A stretch of 56,714 bases of DNA from Prevotella sp. UBA2746 (GTDB taxonomy: Bacteria; Bacteroidota; Bacteroidia; Bacteroidales; Bacteroidaceae): contig DEJO01000010.1 of NCBI GenBank assembly GCA_002353555.1, forward strand, positions 13,312 to 70,025, written 5' to 3'. Below are positions 1 through 8,827 of this stretch, in pieces. The notes below the pieces were generated by a model. It was not told the DNA's origin, made no database searches, and saw nothing but the letters and a program-made list of their open reading frames with translations. A program made the position numbers and the translations under genes. Position 1 is the first letter of the stretch. Each line of letters starts with the position of its first letter.

Positions 1-224
1 GGGTCGAACGTGAAGTTGGGGCGCTCTGTCAAGTAGCATCCCATTTCGCACCAAGGCACGTTGCCGGCCTTCGTACCAATGGAAATGTCTCCGAGAGAGC
101 AACGGAACGGATTCAGGCGGATGCTGACCGGGGCTTCTTCGTCAAGGGCTGCGCAGAACCGTTGGAAGAGTTCTTCTCCCATGACGGTGCGTGTTTCTTT
201 GATGAATTCCTCTGGTAGCGTCAT
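1..224 (-). CDS. RsmF/NOL1-type rRNA cytosine-C5 methyltransferase, N-terminal part (runs off the window)
   Basis: Only the first 74 or so codons are present; the gene continues beyond base 1. The visible protein starts MTLPEEFIKETRTVMGEE and contains APVSIRLNP, the pattern found at the start of Bacteroidota SAM-dependent rRNA m5C methyltransferases of the RsmF/NOL1/NOP2/Sun family. The catalytic domain, with its two cysteines, lies outside the window, so the assignment rests on the N-terminal pattern alone. The start at 224 lies 44 bp downstream of the porE-like stop, which suggests co-transcription. Confidence 0.7.
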   Translation of the reverse strand, partial: MTLPEEFIKETRTVMGEELFQRFCAALDEEAPVSIRLNPFRCSLGDISIGTKAGNVPWCEMGCYLTERPNFTFD

Positions 225-268
225 GCTCTTGATTGATAGGGATGAATGTGGAGTTGGCGGAAGGCTGA

Positions 269-2701
269 CTATTCGATGACGATGTCGAAACTGTTCTCGT
301 CCAGTTCGTCCTTCTCTTCCACTTTCGGTTTGGGTGGGTTCTTCAGGTTGCCTTTCTCGTCGAACATGCCATAGGTGGTACGGAGGACGATGAACTCGGT
401 GCGGCGGTTCAGCTGGTTGCACACTTCTTGCTGTTCCTCGTTCAGCTTCTTGATGTACTCTTCCGTCAGCACGTCGTTTTCTTTCATCCACGGGTATTTC
501 TCTGTCAGCTTCTTACGAATGGTCTTCGGCTTCTCCTTTCCATAGCCTACAGGTGACAGGCGGTCGGCAGAAATGCCGTGAGCCACCAAGTAGTTGACTA
601 CCGACTCAGCCCTTCGCTGTGACAGACGCTTGTTGTATTCGGCAGAACCTTTAAAGTCGCAGTGTGCACTCAGTTCGATGGTCACATTCGGATTCTCGTT
701 CAGCAGCTTCACCAAGTCGTCGAGTGCTTTCTCCGATTCCGGTCGCAAGGTTGCCTTGTCGAAATCGTAGAAGATGTTATCGATCATCACCGGCACGCGG
801 ATGCTTGCCAATGGGAACTGCAAGACATATTCCTCGGAATCGCTGACGGGACCAACCTTCAGTTCCTCCTTGTGGTTCAGGTATCCCTTGCAGGTAGCTA
901 GCATGATGTAGTTGACGCCCGGCTTGATGACTTGTTCGAACGAACCGTCACCCTTGACAGAAAGCTTCAGGTTAGTACCGTCATCGCCGACCATATAGAC
1001 TTGTGCGGCAGGCAGTTCGTAGCCTTCCATCTCGTATACCCATCCCTTGACGGTCTGTATAATCTCCGGGCATTCGAAGGAGTAGATATGATCCCATCCC
1101 TTGCCGTCACCGCGGTTGCTGGAGAAGAAGCCTCTGTTGTGAACGCCTTCGAAGGTGCATCCGAAGTCATCGCCCTGAGAGTTCAGCGGATAACCAGGAT
1201 GTTCGATATGATAGCGTTTGTCTTCGCCCACCGTGGCAACATAGATGTCCAAGCCACCAAGTCCGTCGGCATGTCCATTGCTGGAGAAGTAAAGGTCTCC
1301 GTTGGGACGGAAGGTGGGGAACTCTTCATCACCGGGCGTGTTGATAGGTTCGCCGACATTCTGTACTCCGCCAAGGCTTCCGCCTGTGATGCGCACGCGC
1401 CAAATGTCTTTACCGCCTTTACCGCCTGGCATGTCGCTGATGAAGTAGAGCCAATTGCCGTCGGGTGAGAGGGCAGGGTGGGCAAACGATGAAAGGGTGT
1501 CTCTGGAGATTTCCAGCTTGGTAGCCTTGCTCCATGCCGCATCTGAACGCTTGCTGACGGCAATTTGTGCGTAACGCGGATAAGAGGCATCGGTTAGGCA
1601 CTGGGTGATATACATCTCCCGTCCGTCTACCGAGAATGCCGGTGTACCTTCTTCTGCTTCGGTATTCAGTCCTGACCCAATCTCTTGAGGCTTGCTCCAC
1701 TTGCCTTTGTCGTCTTTCTCGCTCATGAAGATGTCGGCAGGTTTCACTCCTGTGATACCGCTCAGCTCGTCGCCTTGTGCTTCGTTGCGGGTCGATGTCC
1801 AGTAGATTTGGTCGTATTGGTCACCAAAGAGCATGGGCGAATAGTCGGAACGGCGCGAGTTGAAGAGGTCCATCTTCTTGACAATATAGCGCGAACCGGC
1901 TTTTCGTAGTTCTGGTGCTGCCTGTGCCGACTGTAGTCCGGCGCGTGCAGCAGCCAGCATCTCCTGTCTTCTTTCTATTTCTTTGTTGGTCCGCTTGACG
2001 GGTTGTACTGCAGGTGTCTCTATCAGTTTCGTCTCTGTCACTTCAGCAACTGTTTCCTCTTCTTGCTGTTTCCGTTTCTTGGCTTTTTCTTTCTTCGCTT
2101 TCTTGGATGATGAGACGAGGTTTCTTTCTCTTCTTACCGATGCCTTGGCTGCTGTTTTCTGCTTCTTTTCTTTCTTAGCCTTCTTCTTTTCTCTCGCTTT
2201 CTTCTCCTTGGCTTCTTTCTTGGCTATCTTTTTGAGTGCTTTCCTTTCTTTAGCAGTCAATTTCTTGGTGGCAGCGATAGTTGCCTCCGTAGTATCTTCG
2301 CTGACAACTACAGGCCGTTCGTTGGTCAGTGAGTCTATCACCAGCATGAACTCCTTTTCAGCCTCTTTGTAGTTGCCTGTCTTCATCAGGTTCTGAGCCA
2401 GTCCCAAGTGTGTCTCCACATCGTCTTGCTTGTATCTGATGACGTTGCGGTAGGCAGCAATGGCACGCTGGTTCTCATTGATTTTGTCATAGCAGTATGC
2501 CATCTTAGCTGCACGCCTGCCGCGCAGTTCGCGGTCTTTCGGCGCCGTCCCTTGGTAAGCTTTACGAAACTGTGAGGCAGCATCATAGTATTCGCCAAGG
2601 GCAAGATACTTCTCGCCCTTCTTCATATTGCTTTCTGCACCGCATGCAACGAGAAGGCAGCATGCCGCCAGAAGAGTCATGATGTGGAGTTTGTTTTGCA
2701 T
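269..2701 (-). CDS. porE: PorE-like lipoprotein: TPR, PD40 propeller, carboxypeptidase-regulatory fold, OmpA C-terminal domain
   Basis: The 810-residue protein is probably a periplasmic, outer-membrane-anchored component of the type IX secretion system that binds peptidoglycan. The start at 2701 gives a lipoprotein signal ending LLVACG; the reading frame is open further upstream but that part is not protein-like. In order come TPR-like helices (about 25-110), a Lys/Ala/Glu-rich stretch (about 130-240), PD40/WD40-like blades including FAHPALSPDGNWLYFISD (about 280-560), a carboxypeptidase-regulatory-like fold (about 575-650) and an OmpA_C domain with the LSQRRAESVVNYL signature (about 660-770). 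This domain order is that described for Porphyromonas PorE. The lysine-rich linker looks longer than usual. It lies 76 bp downstream of topB and has no other T9SS gene beside it. A generic OmpA/PD40 protein is the alternative. Confidence 0.72.
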   Translation of the reverse strand: MQNKLHIMTLLAACCLLVACGAESNMKKGEKYLALGEYYDAASQFRKAYQGTAPKDRELRGRRAAKMAYCYDKINENQRAIAAYRNVIRYKQDDVETHLGLAQNLMKTGNYKEAEKEFMLVIDSLTNERPVVVSEDTTEATIAATKKLTAKERKALKKIAKKEAKEKKAREKKKAKKEKKQKTAAKASVRRERNLVSSSKKAKKEKAKKRKQQEEETVAEVTETKLIETPAVQPVKRTNKEIERRQEMLAAARAGLQSAQAAPELRKAGSRYIVKKMDLFNSRRSDYSPMLFGDQYDQIYWTSTRNEAQGDELSGITGVKPADIFMSEKDDKGKWSKPQEIGSGLNTEAEEGTPAFSVDGREMYITQCLTDASYPRYAQIAVSKRSDAAWSKATKLEISRDTLSSFAHPALSPDGNWLYFISDMPGGKGGKDIWRVRITGGSLGGVQNVGEPINTPGDEEFPTFRPNGDLYFSSNGHADGLGGLDIYVATVGEDKRYHIEHPGYPLNSQGDDFGCTFEGVHNRGFFSSNRGDGKGWDHIYSFECPEIIQTVKGWVYEMEGYELPAAQVYMVGDDGTNLKLSVKGDGSFEQVIKPGVNYIMLATCKGYLNHKEELKVGPVSDSEEYVLQFPLASIRVPVMIDNIFYDFDKATLRPESEKALDDLVKLLNENPNVTIELSAHCDFKGSAEYNKRLSQRRAESVVNYLVAHGISADRLSPVGYGKEKPKTIRKKLTEKYPWMKENDVLTEEYIKKLNEEQQEVCNQLNRRTEFIVLRTTYGMFDEKGNLKNPPKPKVEEKDELDENSFDIVIE

Positions 2702-2777
2702 TGATAGTGTTGTCTTATTAAAAAGAAACGCAATTCTTGCCGTTTTATTATGCAATGACAATATAAAAGGCGTTGAC

Positions 2778-4649
2778 TTACGACTCCTTTTTTTCTTTCT
2801 TCTTGCGCTTTTTCGTCGGTTCTTCTTCGGCAATGGCAATGCGTCGGTTGGAGTTGTCGGCAAGTACTTGATTGACAATCTGCACAATCTGCTCTTTCAA
2901 CTCGTTGATAAACAGTCCGGCATCATATTGCTGGTGTTCAATGTCACGCAGTTTCTTCTCCCAGATGCCTGTCAGTTCACAACTCTTGAGCAGTTCTTCC
3001 TTGATGATGTCGATCAGTTCCATGCCGGTGGGAGTGGCAATGAGCCGTTTACGCTCCTTGCGGATGTAGTGTCGCTTGAAAAGTGTCTCTATGATGGCTG
3101 CGCGTGTAGAAGGCCGTCCGATGCCGTTCTCTTTCAAGGCGGCACGCAGTTCTTCGTCTTCCACAAACTTTCCGGCAGTTTCCATTGCCCGCAGCAGAGA
3201 GGCTTCCGTATAATAAGGCGGGGGTGTTGTCATTTTTTCAGTCAGGGTAGGTGTGTGTGGACCGCTTTCACCCTTGACAAAGGTGGGAAGTGTGCGTTCT
3301 TCGTCGTCTTTTTTGTCCTCGGAGGAATCGTCGTAGACAACCCTCCATCCAGGGTCGAGGATTTCCTTTCCCGTAGTCTTGAAGGAGATTGCTTCCTCTT
3401 CTGCCTCCGATGGGGCACCCATTACCGTTGTCGTCGAGAACTTGCAGTCAGGATAGAATGCTGCAATGAAGCGACGGGCTATCAGGTCGAAGACGTTTCT
3501 CTCCATGTCGCTCAGTCCCGTTGGTGGCACACCTGTGGGGATGATGGCATGGTGGTCGGTGACCTTAGAGTTGTCGAAGACTTTCTTGGTTTTCTTCAGT
3601 GGCTTCCCGCTCAGAGCTTTGACGATGTCAGCGTATGGGGCGATGCCGCCGAAAGTTGTCTTGTACAAGCCGTTCATGGTCTGCGGACATTTAGGGTAAA
3701 TGTCGTCTGAAAGGTATTGGGTGTCCACACGCGGATAGGTAGTGAACTTCTTCTCGTAAAGGCTTTGCACCAGATTGAGTGTCATCTCTGCCGAGTAACC
3801 GAACTTTTTGTTGCACTCTACCTGTAGCGACGTGAGGTCGAACAGTGGCTTGGGGGCTTCTGTTCCATTCTTTTTCTGAACGTCGGTGATGACAAACGGT
3901 TTTCCTTCTATCAGCGAGAAGGCTTTTTCACCCTCTTCCTTGCTGGTGAATTTGCCGGTAGTGGCAGTAAACTGTGTCTCGCGGTAGATGGTGGCAAGCA
4001 CCCAATAGGGTTCGGGCTTGAAGTTGTTGATTTCCTTTTGCCGGTTCACGATAAGCGCAAGCGTTGGGGTCTGTACCCTTCCAACACTCAACGGCTTACC
4101 CGGTTGCCCGTACTTGATGCTGTAGAGGCGTGTGGCATTGATGCCAAGGAGCCAGTCGCCGATGGCACGTGACAGTCCGGCAAGGTACAGTGGTTGGTAG
4201 GCCTGTTGGTCTTTCAGTTTCTGGAAACCTTCACGGATGGCTTCGTCAGTCATCGAAGAGATCCACAACCGCTTTACCGGACATTTTGCCTGTGCCTTCT
4301 GCATCACCCAACGTTGAATGAGTTCTCCCTCCTGACCGGCATCGCCGCAGTTCACGATCTCGTCGGCAGCCTGCATCAGTTTCTCTATCGTGGAAAACTG
4401 GTTGCGTACCCCCTGGTCATCCTTCAGCCGGATGCCGAACCGAGGTGGTATCATGGGCAGTGCCGACAGGCTCCACGCCTTCCACATGGGGGTGTAGTCT
4501 TCTGGCATCTTCAATTCACACAGGTGACCAAACGTCCATGTCACCTGGTATCCGTTGCCTTCCATGTATGTCTTATGGTCGTGGGTAGCACCTAAAATGC
4601 GTGCAATGTCGCGTCCCACGCTTGGTTTCTCTGCTATGCAAACAATCAT
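2778..4649 (-). CDS. topB: DNA topoisomerase III (type IA)
   Basis: The 623-residue type IA topoisomerase cuts and passes single DNA strands, and in bacteria helps decatenate and resolve recombination intermediates. The TOPRIM domain begins MIVCIAEKPSVGRDIARILG and carries the metal-binding NCGDAGQEGELI motif. The active-site tyrosine is in TTYPRVDTQYLSDD. The C-terminus is a short lysine-rich tail with no zinc fingers, as in TopB rather than TopA. The start at 4649 is chosen because the conserved sequence begins there; the 15 upstream in-frame codons overlap the promoter. A promoter just upstream suggests it can be transcribed independently of the genes before it. A chromosomal copy is normal in this phylum. 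Confidence 0.93.
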   Translation of the reverse strand: MIVCIAEKPSVGRDIARILGATHDHKTYMEGNGYQVTWTFGHLCELKMPEDYTPMWKAWSLSALPMIPPRFGIRLKDDQGVRNQFSTIEKLMQAADEIVNCGDAGQEGELIQRWVMQKAQAKCPVKRLWISSMTDEAIREGFQKLKDQQAYQPLYLAGLSRAIGDWLLGINATRLYSIKYGQPGKPLSVGRVQTPTLALIVNRQKEINNFKPEPYWVLATIYRETQFTATTGKFTSKEEGEKAFSLIEGKPFVITDVQKKNGTEAPKPLFDLTSLQVECNKKFGYSAEMTLNLVQSLYEKKFTTYPRVDTQYLSDDIYPKCPQTMNGLYKTTFGGIAPYADIVKALSGKPLKKTKKVFDNSKVTDHHAIIPTGVPPTGLSDMERNVFDLIARRFIAAFYPDCKFSTTTVMGAPSEAEEEAISFKTTGKEILDPGWRVVYDDSSEDKKDDEERTLPTFVKGESGPHTPTLTEKMTTPPPYYTEASLLRAMETAGKFVEDEELRAALKENGIGRPSTRAAIIETLFKRHYIRKERKRLIATPTGMELIDIIKEELLKSCELTGIWEKKLRDIEHQQYDAGLFINELKEQIVQIVNQVLADNSNRRIAIAEEEPTKKRKKKEKKES

Positions 4650-4671
4650 GCTTATATCCTGTTTGAGTATG

Positions 4672-4703
4672 CAAAGGTAGTTGTTTTTTGGCAATTCTAC
4701 AAC
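4672..4703 (-). promoter_or_regulatory. Promoter for topB
   Basis: On the minus strand a -33 GTTG (4703-4700) is followed by 20 bp and a -7 TACCTTTG (4679-4672), matching the Bacteroidota sigma-ABfr consensus. It overlaps the end of the upstream acyltransferase gene and lies 23 bp before the topB start, so it would be an internal promoter within the leftward gene run. Confidence 0.6.
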
Positions 4704-5665
4704 AATTGTTTGGCTTTCCCCTCATATATCTCCCATTCGTAGATGTCGTAGCATATACCTCTGCCACCAAAACCTTCTTTTTGGTAAATTAGTTGCTCGT
4801 TAAGGATGGTGCCATGCTCTTCGGTAGAGATGCCGAAGTCGAAGTAAGGATGTTTTTTCAGCGACATACTGATAACGTTATGGAACAATAAGTCGAGGAC
4901 ATGCAGTTGTTTTCCCTCTTCATTGGCAGAGATATATTGCGAGTGAACGACCTGTGGTGTGATATACAACACGGTTCCACCCAGCATCTTCTCTTCCTTG
5001 TACGCAGCAAAGAGTCGGATATTGTCTGGAAAGGCAGCTTGCAGTCGGCTGATTTCTTCTGTTGTGTGGACAGGTTTCAGCCCGTACTTATGGGATAGGT
5101 TGTCCGTCAGTATCGTCCAGAAGGTGGCAAAGTCGTCAGATTCCTTGATGGAGATGCCTGCTTCGGCTGCTTTTTTACAGCCGCATGCCCTGATGCGGTA
5201 CCATTTGTTCAGCTGGTCACGGTATATCGTTGACGACAGTGCACGCTCTTTCAGTCGTGCACCGAACAGTTCCACGATGGCATAGAGGTCTTCCTCCGCC
5301 GGTTGGCGGTGGTATATAGCTGGTGTCGGCTTGTAGATGATGCGTCTGCACCCAGCTTGCCGTAGGTAGTCTTGCAGCATACGGAAAACATCAAGGACGT
5401 CTTTAGCTGTCGCCTTCTCGTTCATGATGAGTCCGCCGTAGGTCAGTCCGCCATGCGAAACTACCGTCATGTCTTCCTGCATGTTGCATGGCAACAGGGC
5501 ATACAGCTTCCCCCGACGGTAAACCATCAGCGAGAAGTCCTTGAACCGGTCGGCATGATAGTCCATGTAGTTGCGGTCGAAGAGGAACGTTCCGTTCTTC
5601 GATGATGCCACGAATGTGTTCCAGGCATGGAACTGAGCTGGTGTGTATCTGACTATTTCGAACAT
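4697..5665 (-). CDS. GNAT/FemAB-like acyltransferase
   Basis: The 322-residue protein resembles the GNAT/FemAB-like N-acyltransferases found beside sugar-nucleotide genes in Bacteroidota. Seen in the sequence are an N-terminal half with HGGLTYGGLIM and a C-terminal half with the pattern AAYKEEKMLGGTVLYI followed by HSQYISANEEGK, typical of the acyl-CoA-binding fold. The start overlaps the end of the WxcM-like gene by 13 bp, indicating translational coupling. From this pairing I infer that it acylates an amino-sugar nucleotide or glycan. The exact substrate cannot be read from the sequence. Confidence 0.65.
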   Translation of the reverse strand: MFEIVRYTPAQFHAWNTFVASSKNGTFLFDRNYMDYHADRFKDFSLMVYRRGKLYALLPCNMQEDMTVVSHGGLTYGGLIMNEKATAKDVLDVFRMLQDYLRQAGCRRIIYKPTPAIYHRQPAEEDLYAIVELFGARLKERALSSTIYRDQLNKWYRIRACGCKKAAEAGISIKESDDFATFWTILTDNLSHKYGLKPVHTTEEISRLQAAFPDNIRLFAAYKEEKMLGGTVLYITPQVVHSQYISANEEGKQLHVLDLLFHNVISMSLKKHPYFDFGISTEEHGTILNEQLIYQKEGFGGRGICYDIYEWEIYEGKAKQLL

Positions 5666-6072
5666 CCTACGTATTTTAGAAAGTCTTCATATTCGTAGAT
5701 ATAGTCCTCTTCCTCATAAGGTTCGGATGCCAATACCAGACAGACGGCTCCCGATGAGAAGTCGTCGAGCGTACGCCAGATGCCTGTCTCAATGACCAAT
5801 CCCTGCCAGGGATGATTCAAGAGGATGGTTTCACGCTCTTTGCCGTTGTCCAATGTGACGTGGAAGGAACCACTGAGGGCGATGACCAGTTGCTTCAGCC
5901 GCTTGTGGGCGTGACCGCCCCGGCTCTCTCCCCCCGGCACATCGTACACCCAGTAGGCCCGTTTGATGTCGAAGGGAACATGTTTCATCTGTTCCGCTAC
6001 GGTCAGGTTGCCGCGTGGGTCGGTAATCTTCGGCAGCTCAATAATCCTTCCTATCCGATATTTATCAGTCAT
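5653..6072 (-). CDS. WxcM/FdtA-like cupin, probable dTDP-4-oxo-6-deoxyglucose 3,4-ketoisomerase
   Basis: The 139-residue single-domain cupin belongs to the WxcM-like/FdtA family, whose members isomerise dTDP-4-keto-6-deoxyglucose on the way to 3-amino-deoxy sugars. The family marks are IIELPKITDPRGNLTVAE at the start, YDVPGGESRGGHAHK with the metal/substrate histidines, and a second cupin motif around GIWRTLDDF. The substrate would be the product of RfbB, encoded 1.6 kb upstream in the same run. The next gene is a probable acyltransferase, but the aminotransferase normally found between them is not in the window. Confidence 0.8.
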   Translation of the reverse strand: MTDKYRIGRIIELPKITDPRGNLTVAEQMKHVPFDIKRAYWVYDVPGGESRGGHAHKRLKQLVIALSGSFHVTLDNGKERETILLNHPWQGLVIETGIWRTLDDFSSGAVCLVLASEPYEEEDYIYEYEDFLKYVGCSK

Positions 6073-6088
6073 GCTGTTTCTTGATATG

Positions 6089-7285
6089 TTATTTCTTCAT
6101 GTAAGGTTCTGTCCCCAGCACGGTTTTTGCAAGTCGTTTGGCTTTATCGCGCAAGGCATTGACGTCGTCTCCGACCTCACCATAGCAGAGGACGACTCCC
6201 ATGCGGCGCCCCTTGTGTGCCTCAGGTTTGCCGAAGATACGGATGCGGGTGCGGTCTTCCTTCAGGGCTTCCTCAAGGTTGTAGGGCAGCAGCGAACGGT
6301 CGACGGGGGTGTTGGCCTCGACGGGTGAGAGGATGACCGCCGATGCACCGGCATGTTCCAGGTGGATGGCAGGGATGGGGAGCCCCATGACGGCACGGAA
6401 GTGCAGTTCAAACTCACTGAGGTTGGTGGTATGTCCGAGTGTTACCATACCCGTGTCGTGCGGACGGGGTGACAGTTCGGAGAAGATGACCTCGCCTTGC
6501 TTCGTCAGGAAGAACTCTACCCCCCAGATGCCTGCACCCGTCAGAGCCTTCGTCACCTCGTCAGCCATGTGTTGTGCCTGCTTCAGTGCCTCGTCGCTGA
6601 GCTGGTAGGGCTGCCAGCTTTCGCGGTAGTCACCACCTTTCTGCACGTGACCGATGGGAGGACAGAAAAGGGTAGGGGCGTTCTTCTGTGTGACGGTAAG
6701 CAGGGTGAATTCCGATTCGAAGTCGATAAACTCTTCGATGATCACTTCCTTCACATCGCCGCGACTGCCTTCCATGGCCTCGCGGAACGCCTGTTCCAGT
6801 TCGTCATCGTTATGGACGTAGCTCTGTCCGTGACCACTCGATGACATTAACGGCTTCACCACGCAGGGGAATCCAATCTCATCGGCAGCCTGTTTGAACT
6901 CGTCGAAGGTCTTGGCATAGAAGTACTTTGCCGTTCGCAACCCCAGTTCCTTGCTTGCCAGGTCGCGTATGGCACGCCGGTTCATGGTATAGTTGACGGC
7001 ACGCGCACTGGGTACTACCTGTATACCTTCTTCCTCCAACTTGAACAGGCGTTCAGTACGGATGGCTTCAATCTCAGGTACGATGATGTCGGGCTGGTGC
7101 TTGCGTACGACAGCTTCCAAAGCGTCACCATCGAGCATGTTGAACACCTCTCGTTCGTCGGCAACCTGCATGGCAGGTGCATTGTCGTAGCGGTCGCAAG
7201 CAATGACATACTGGCCTGCTCTCATGGCAGCAATTACAAACTCCTTGCCCAGTTCGCCTGAGCCTAAAAGCAATATCTTCTTCAT
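6089..7285 (-). CDS. purT: Formate-dependent phosphoribosylglycinamide formyltransferase
   Basis: PurT makes formyl-GAR from GAR, formate and ATP in purine synthesis, independent of folate. The 398-residue ATP-grasp protein has the N-terminal MKKILLLGSGELGKE nucleotide-binding loop, VVPEIEAIRT-like sequence (here IVPEIEAIRTERL), the ATP-grasp core VVKPLMSSSGHGQS, and the metal-binding FFLTKQGEVIFSELSPRPHDTGMV region. Length and motifs match E. coli PurT. It sits 16 bp upstream of the WxcM-like gene and 7 bp downstream of a small gene, inside the leftward run. Confidence 0.95.
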   Translation of the reverse strand: MKKILLLGSGELGKEFVIAAMRAGQYVIACDRYDNAPAMQVADEREVFNMLDGDALEAVVRKHQPDIIVPEIEAIRTERLFKLEEEGIQVVPSARAVNYTMNRRAIRDLASKELGLRTAKYFYAKTFDEFKQAADEIGFPCVVKPLMSSSGHGQSYVHNDDELEQAFREAMEGSRGDVKEVIIEEFIDFESEFTLLTVTQKNAPTLFCPPIGHVQKGGDYRESWQPYQLSDEALKQAQHMADEVTKALTGAGIWGVEFFLTKQGEVIFSELSPRPHDTGMVTLGHTTNLSEFELHFRAVMGLPIPAIHLEHAGASAVILSPVEANTPVDRSLLPYNLEEALKEDRTRIRIFGKPEAHKGRRMGVVLCYGEVGDDVNALRDKAKRLAKTVLGTEPYMKK

Positions 7286-7292
7286 AATGGTA

Positions 7293-7589
7293 TTATTTTA
7301 TCAGTTGTTTAAGCATCTGCCATTCCGGGGTGATGGCAAGTTTGTGCAGACATGAGTCTATTTGTGTCATCATTTCCTCGGTAGACATATGCCGGTCGTC
7401 GGCAATCTCTTTTAAGGAAAGTTGTTCATGGCCGAGAATGCCGAAGTAATGGAGCAATGCCTCTTCATCATCTACGGTCAGCAGATGGGTGAGGTGCTCG
7501 ATATAGTGGGCTACCTGGTTCGACACGCAGTCAGGATTGTAATGCAGGCGCACCAGGAAGCTTTGCAGTTCTTTTGTCAACTTATCCAT
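7293..7589 (-). CDS. Small protein with sigma-region-4-like helix-turn-helix
   Basis: The 98-residue protein starts at MDKLTKELQSFL (7589); the longer open frame overlaps rfbB and its extra residues are low-complexity shadow. The C-terminal half, with YFGILGHEQLSLKEIADD and then STEEMMTQIDSCLHKL, resembles the helix-turn-helix of sigma factor region 4, but no region 2 is present. It could be a small DNA-binding regulator or an adaptor. The stop lies 7 bp before purT, so the two are probably co-transcribed. I do not know a characterised homologue. Confidence 0.6.
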   Translation of the reverse strand: MDKLTKELQSFLVRLHYNPDCVSNQVAHYIEHLTHLLTVDDEEALLHYFGILGHEQLSLKEIADDRHMSTEEMMTQIDSCLHKLAITPEWQMLKQLIK

Positions 7590-7662
7590 TTCTCGTTGTG
7601 TTTGATGTGGCATGCCACATCTTACAGGACGGGCATTGCCCCGCATCCCAACAGGTGGCGGA

Positions 7663-8796
7663 TTACCGGTCCTTATACATGTTGTCGTAGTATTTCTGGT
7701 AGTCGCCGGAGGTGACGTTGTCGAGCCATTCCTGGTTGTCGAGATACCAGCGTACCGTCTTTTCGATGCCTTCCTCAAACTGCAGGCTGGGTTCCCATCC
7801 GAGTTCGCGTTGCAATTTGGAAGAGTCGATGGCATAGCGCAGGTCGTGTCCGGCGCGATCAGTGACGAAGGTGATGAGATCCATGTCTTCGCCTTCCTTG
7901 CGTCCGAGCAGTCTGTCTACGGTGTTGATGACGACGCGGATGATGTCGATATTCTTCCATTCGTTGAAGCCGCCGATATTGTAGGTCTCGGCGATCTTGC
8001 CTTGGTGGAAGATGAGGTCAATGGCGCGAGCGTGGTCTTCGACGAACAGCCAGTCGCGCACGTTCTCACCTTTGCCATAGACGGGCAGCGGCTTGCGGTG
8101 GCGGATGTTATTGATGAAGAGTGGGATGAGTTTCTCCGGGAACTGGTAGGGACCGTAGTTGTTGGAGCAGTTGGTGACGATGACAGGCATTCCATAGGTG
8201 TCGTGGAAGGCGCGTACAAAGTGGTCGCTTGATGCCTTGGATGCAGAATAGGGCGAATGCGGATTGTACTTGGTCGTTTCGAGGAAGAATTTCTCGCCGT
8301 AGGCCAAGTGGTGCTCGGCTGATGAAGCCTGTGTGGTAAACGGTGGTTCGATGCCTTCGGGATGAGTGAGCTCCAGTGCACCGTAGACTTCATCGGTGGA
8401 GATGTGGTAGAAGCGCTTGCCCTCATACTTCTCCGGCAGAGATTCCCAGTAGAGTTTCGCAGCCTGGAGCAGTGAGAGCGTACCCATCACATTGGTCTTG
8501 GCAAACGTAAACGGGTCTTTGATGCTGCGGTCTACATGGCTCTCGGCGGCAAGGTGTATGATGCCGTCTACCTTCTTGTCCTGCATCAGTTGGTAGAAGG
8601 CGTCGAAATCGCAGATGTCCATCTTGACAAACTCGTAGTTAGGCTTGTCTTCGATGTCCTTCAGGTTGGCTAAGTTACCTGCATACGTCAACTTGTCAAG
8701 GTTGATGATATGGTATTCAGGATACTTGTTGACGAAGAGGCGAACAACGTGGCTGCCTATGAAGCCGGCACCGCCGGTGATAACAATAGTTTTCAT
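7663..8796 (-). CDS. rfbB: dTDP-glucose 4,6-dehydratase
   Basis: RfbB converts dTDP-glucose to dTDP-4-keto-6-deoxyglucose, the branch point to rhamnose and amino-deoxy sugars. The 377-residue extended SDR shows the NAD-binding TGGAGFIGSHVVR, the catalytic STDEVYG (Thr, Asp-Glu), and YSASKASSDHFVRAF carrying the catalytic tyrosine and lysine. GPYQFPEKLIP is the usual substrate-binding segment. The other rhamnose genes (rfbA, rfbC, rfbD) are not here, so the product may feed the WxcM-like isomerase downstream or a pathway encoded elsewhere. Confidence 0.95.
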   Translation of the reverse strand: MKTIVITGGAGFIGSHVVRLFVNKYPEYHIINLDKLTYAGNLANLKDIEDKPNYEFVKMDICDFDAFYQLMQDKKVDGIIHLAAESHVDRSIKDPFTFAKTNVMGTLSLLQAAKLYWESLPEKYEGKRFYHISTDEVYGALELTHPEGIEPPFTTQASSAEHHLAYGEKFFLETTKYNPHSPYSASKASSDHFVRAFHDTYGMPVIVTNCSNNYGPYQFPEKLIPLFINNIRHRKPLPVYGKGENVRDWLFVEDHARAIDLIFHQGKIAETYNIGGFNEWKNIDIIRVVINTVDRLLGRKEGEDMDLITFVTDRAGHDLRYAIDSSKLQRELGWEPSLQFEEGIEKTVRWYLDNQEWLDNVTSGDYQKYYDNMYKDR

Positions 8797-8827
8797 ATAC
8801 GCGTTATGTTTTTGTTTTATTTTATTC

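Noticed and set aside
932..1468. Long forward-strand open frame opposite the porE-like gene
   Set aside because: It is a shadow of the porE-like gene; no protein-like pattern, and the reverse-strand frame has clear domains.
2702..2887. N-terminal extension of the porE-like protein
   Set aside because: The upstream 62 codons overlap the end of topB, are basic and low-complexity, and the lipoprotein signal starts at 2701.
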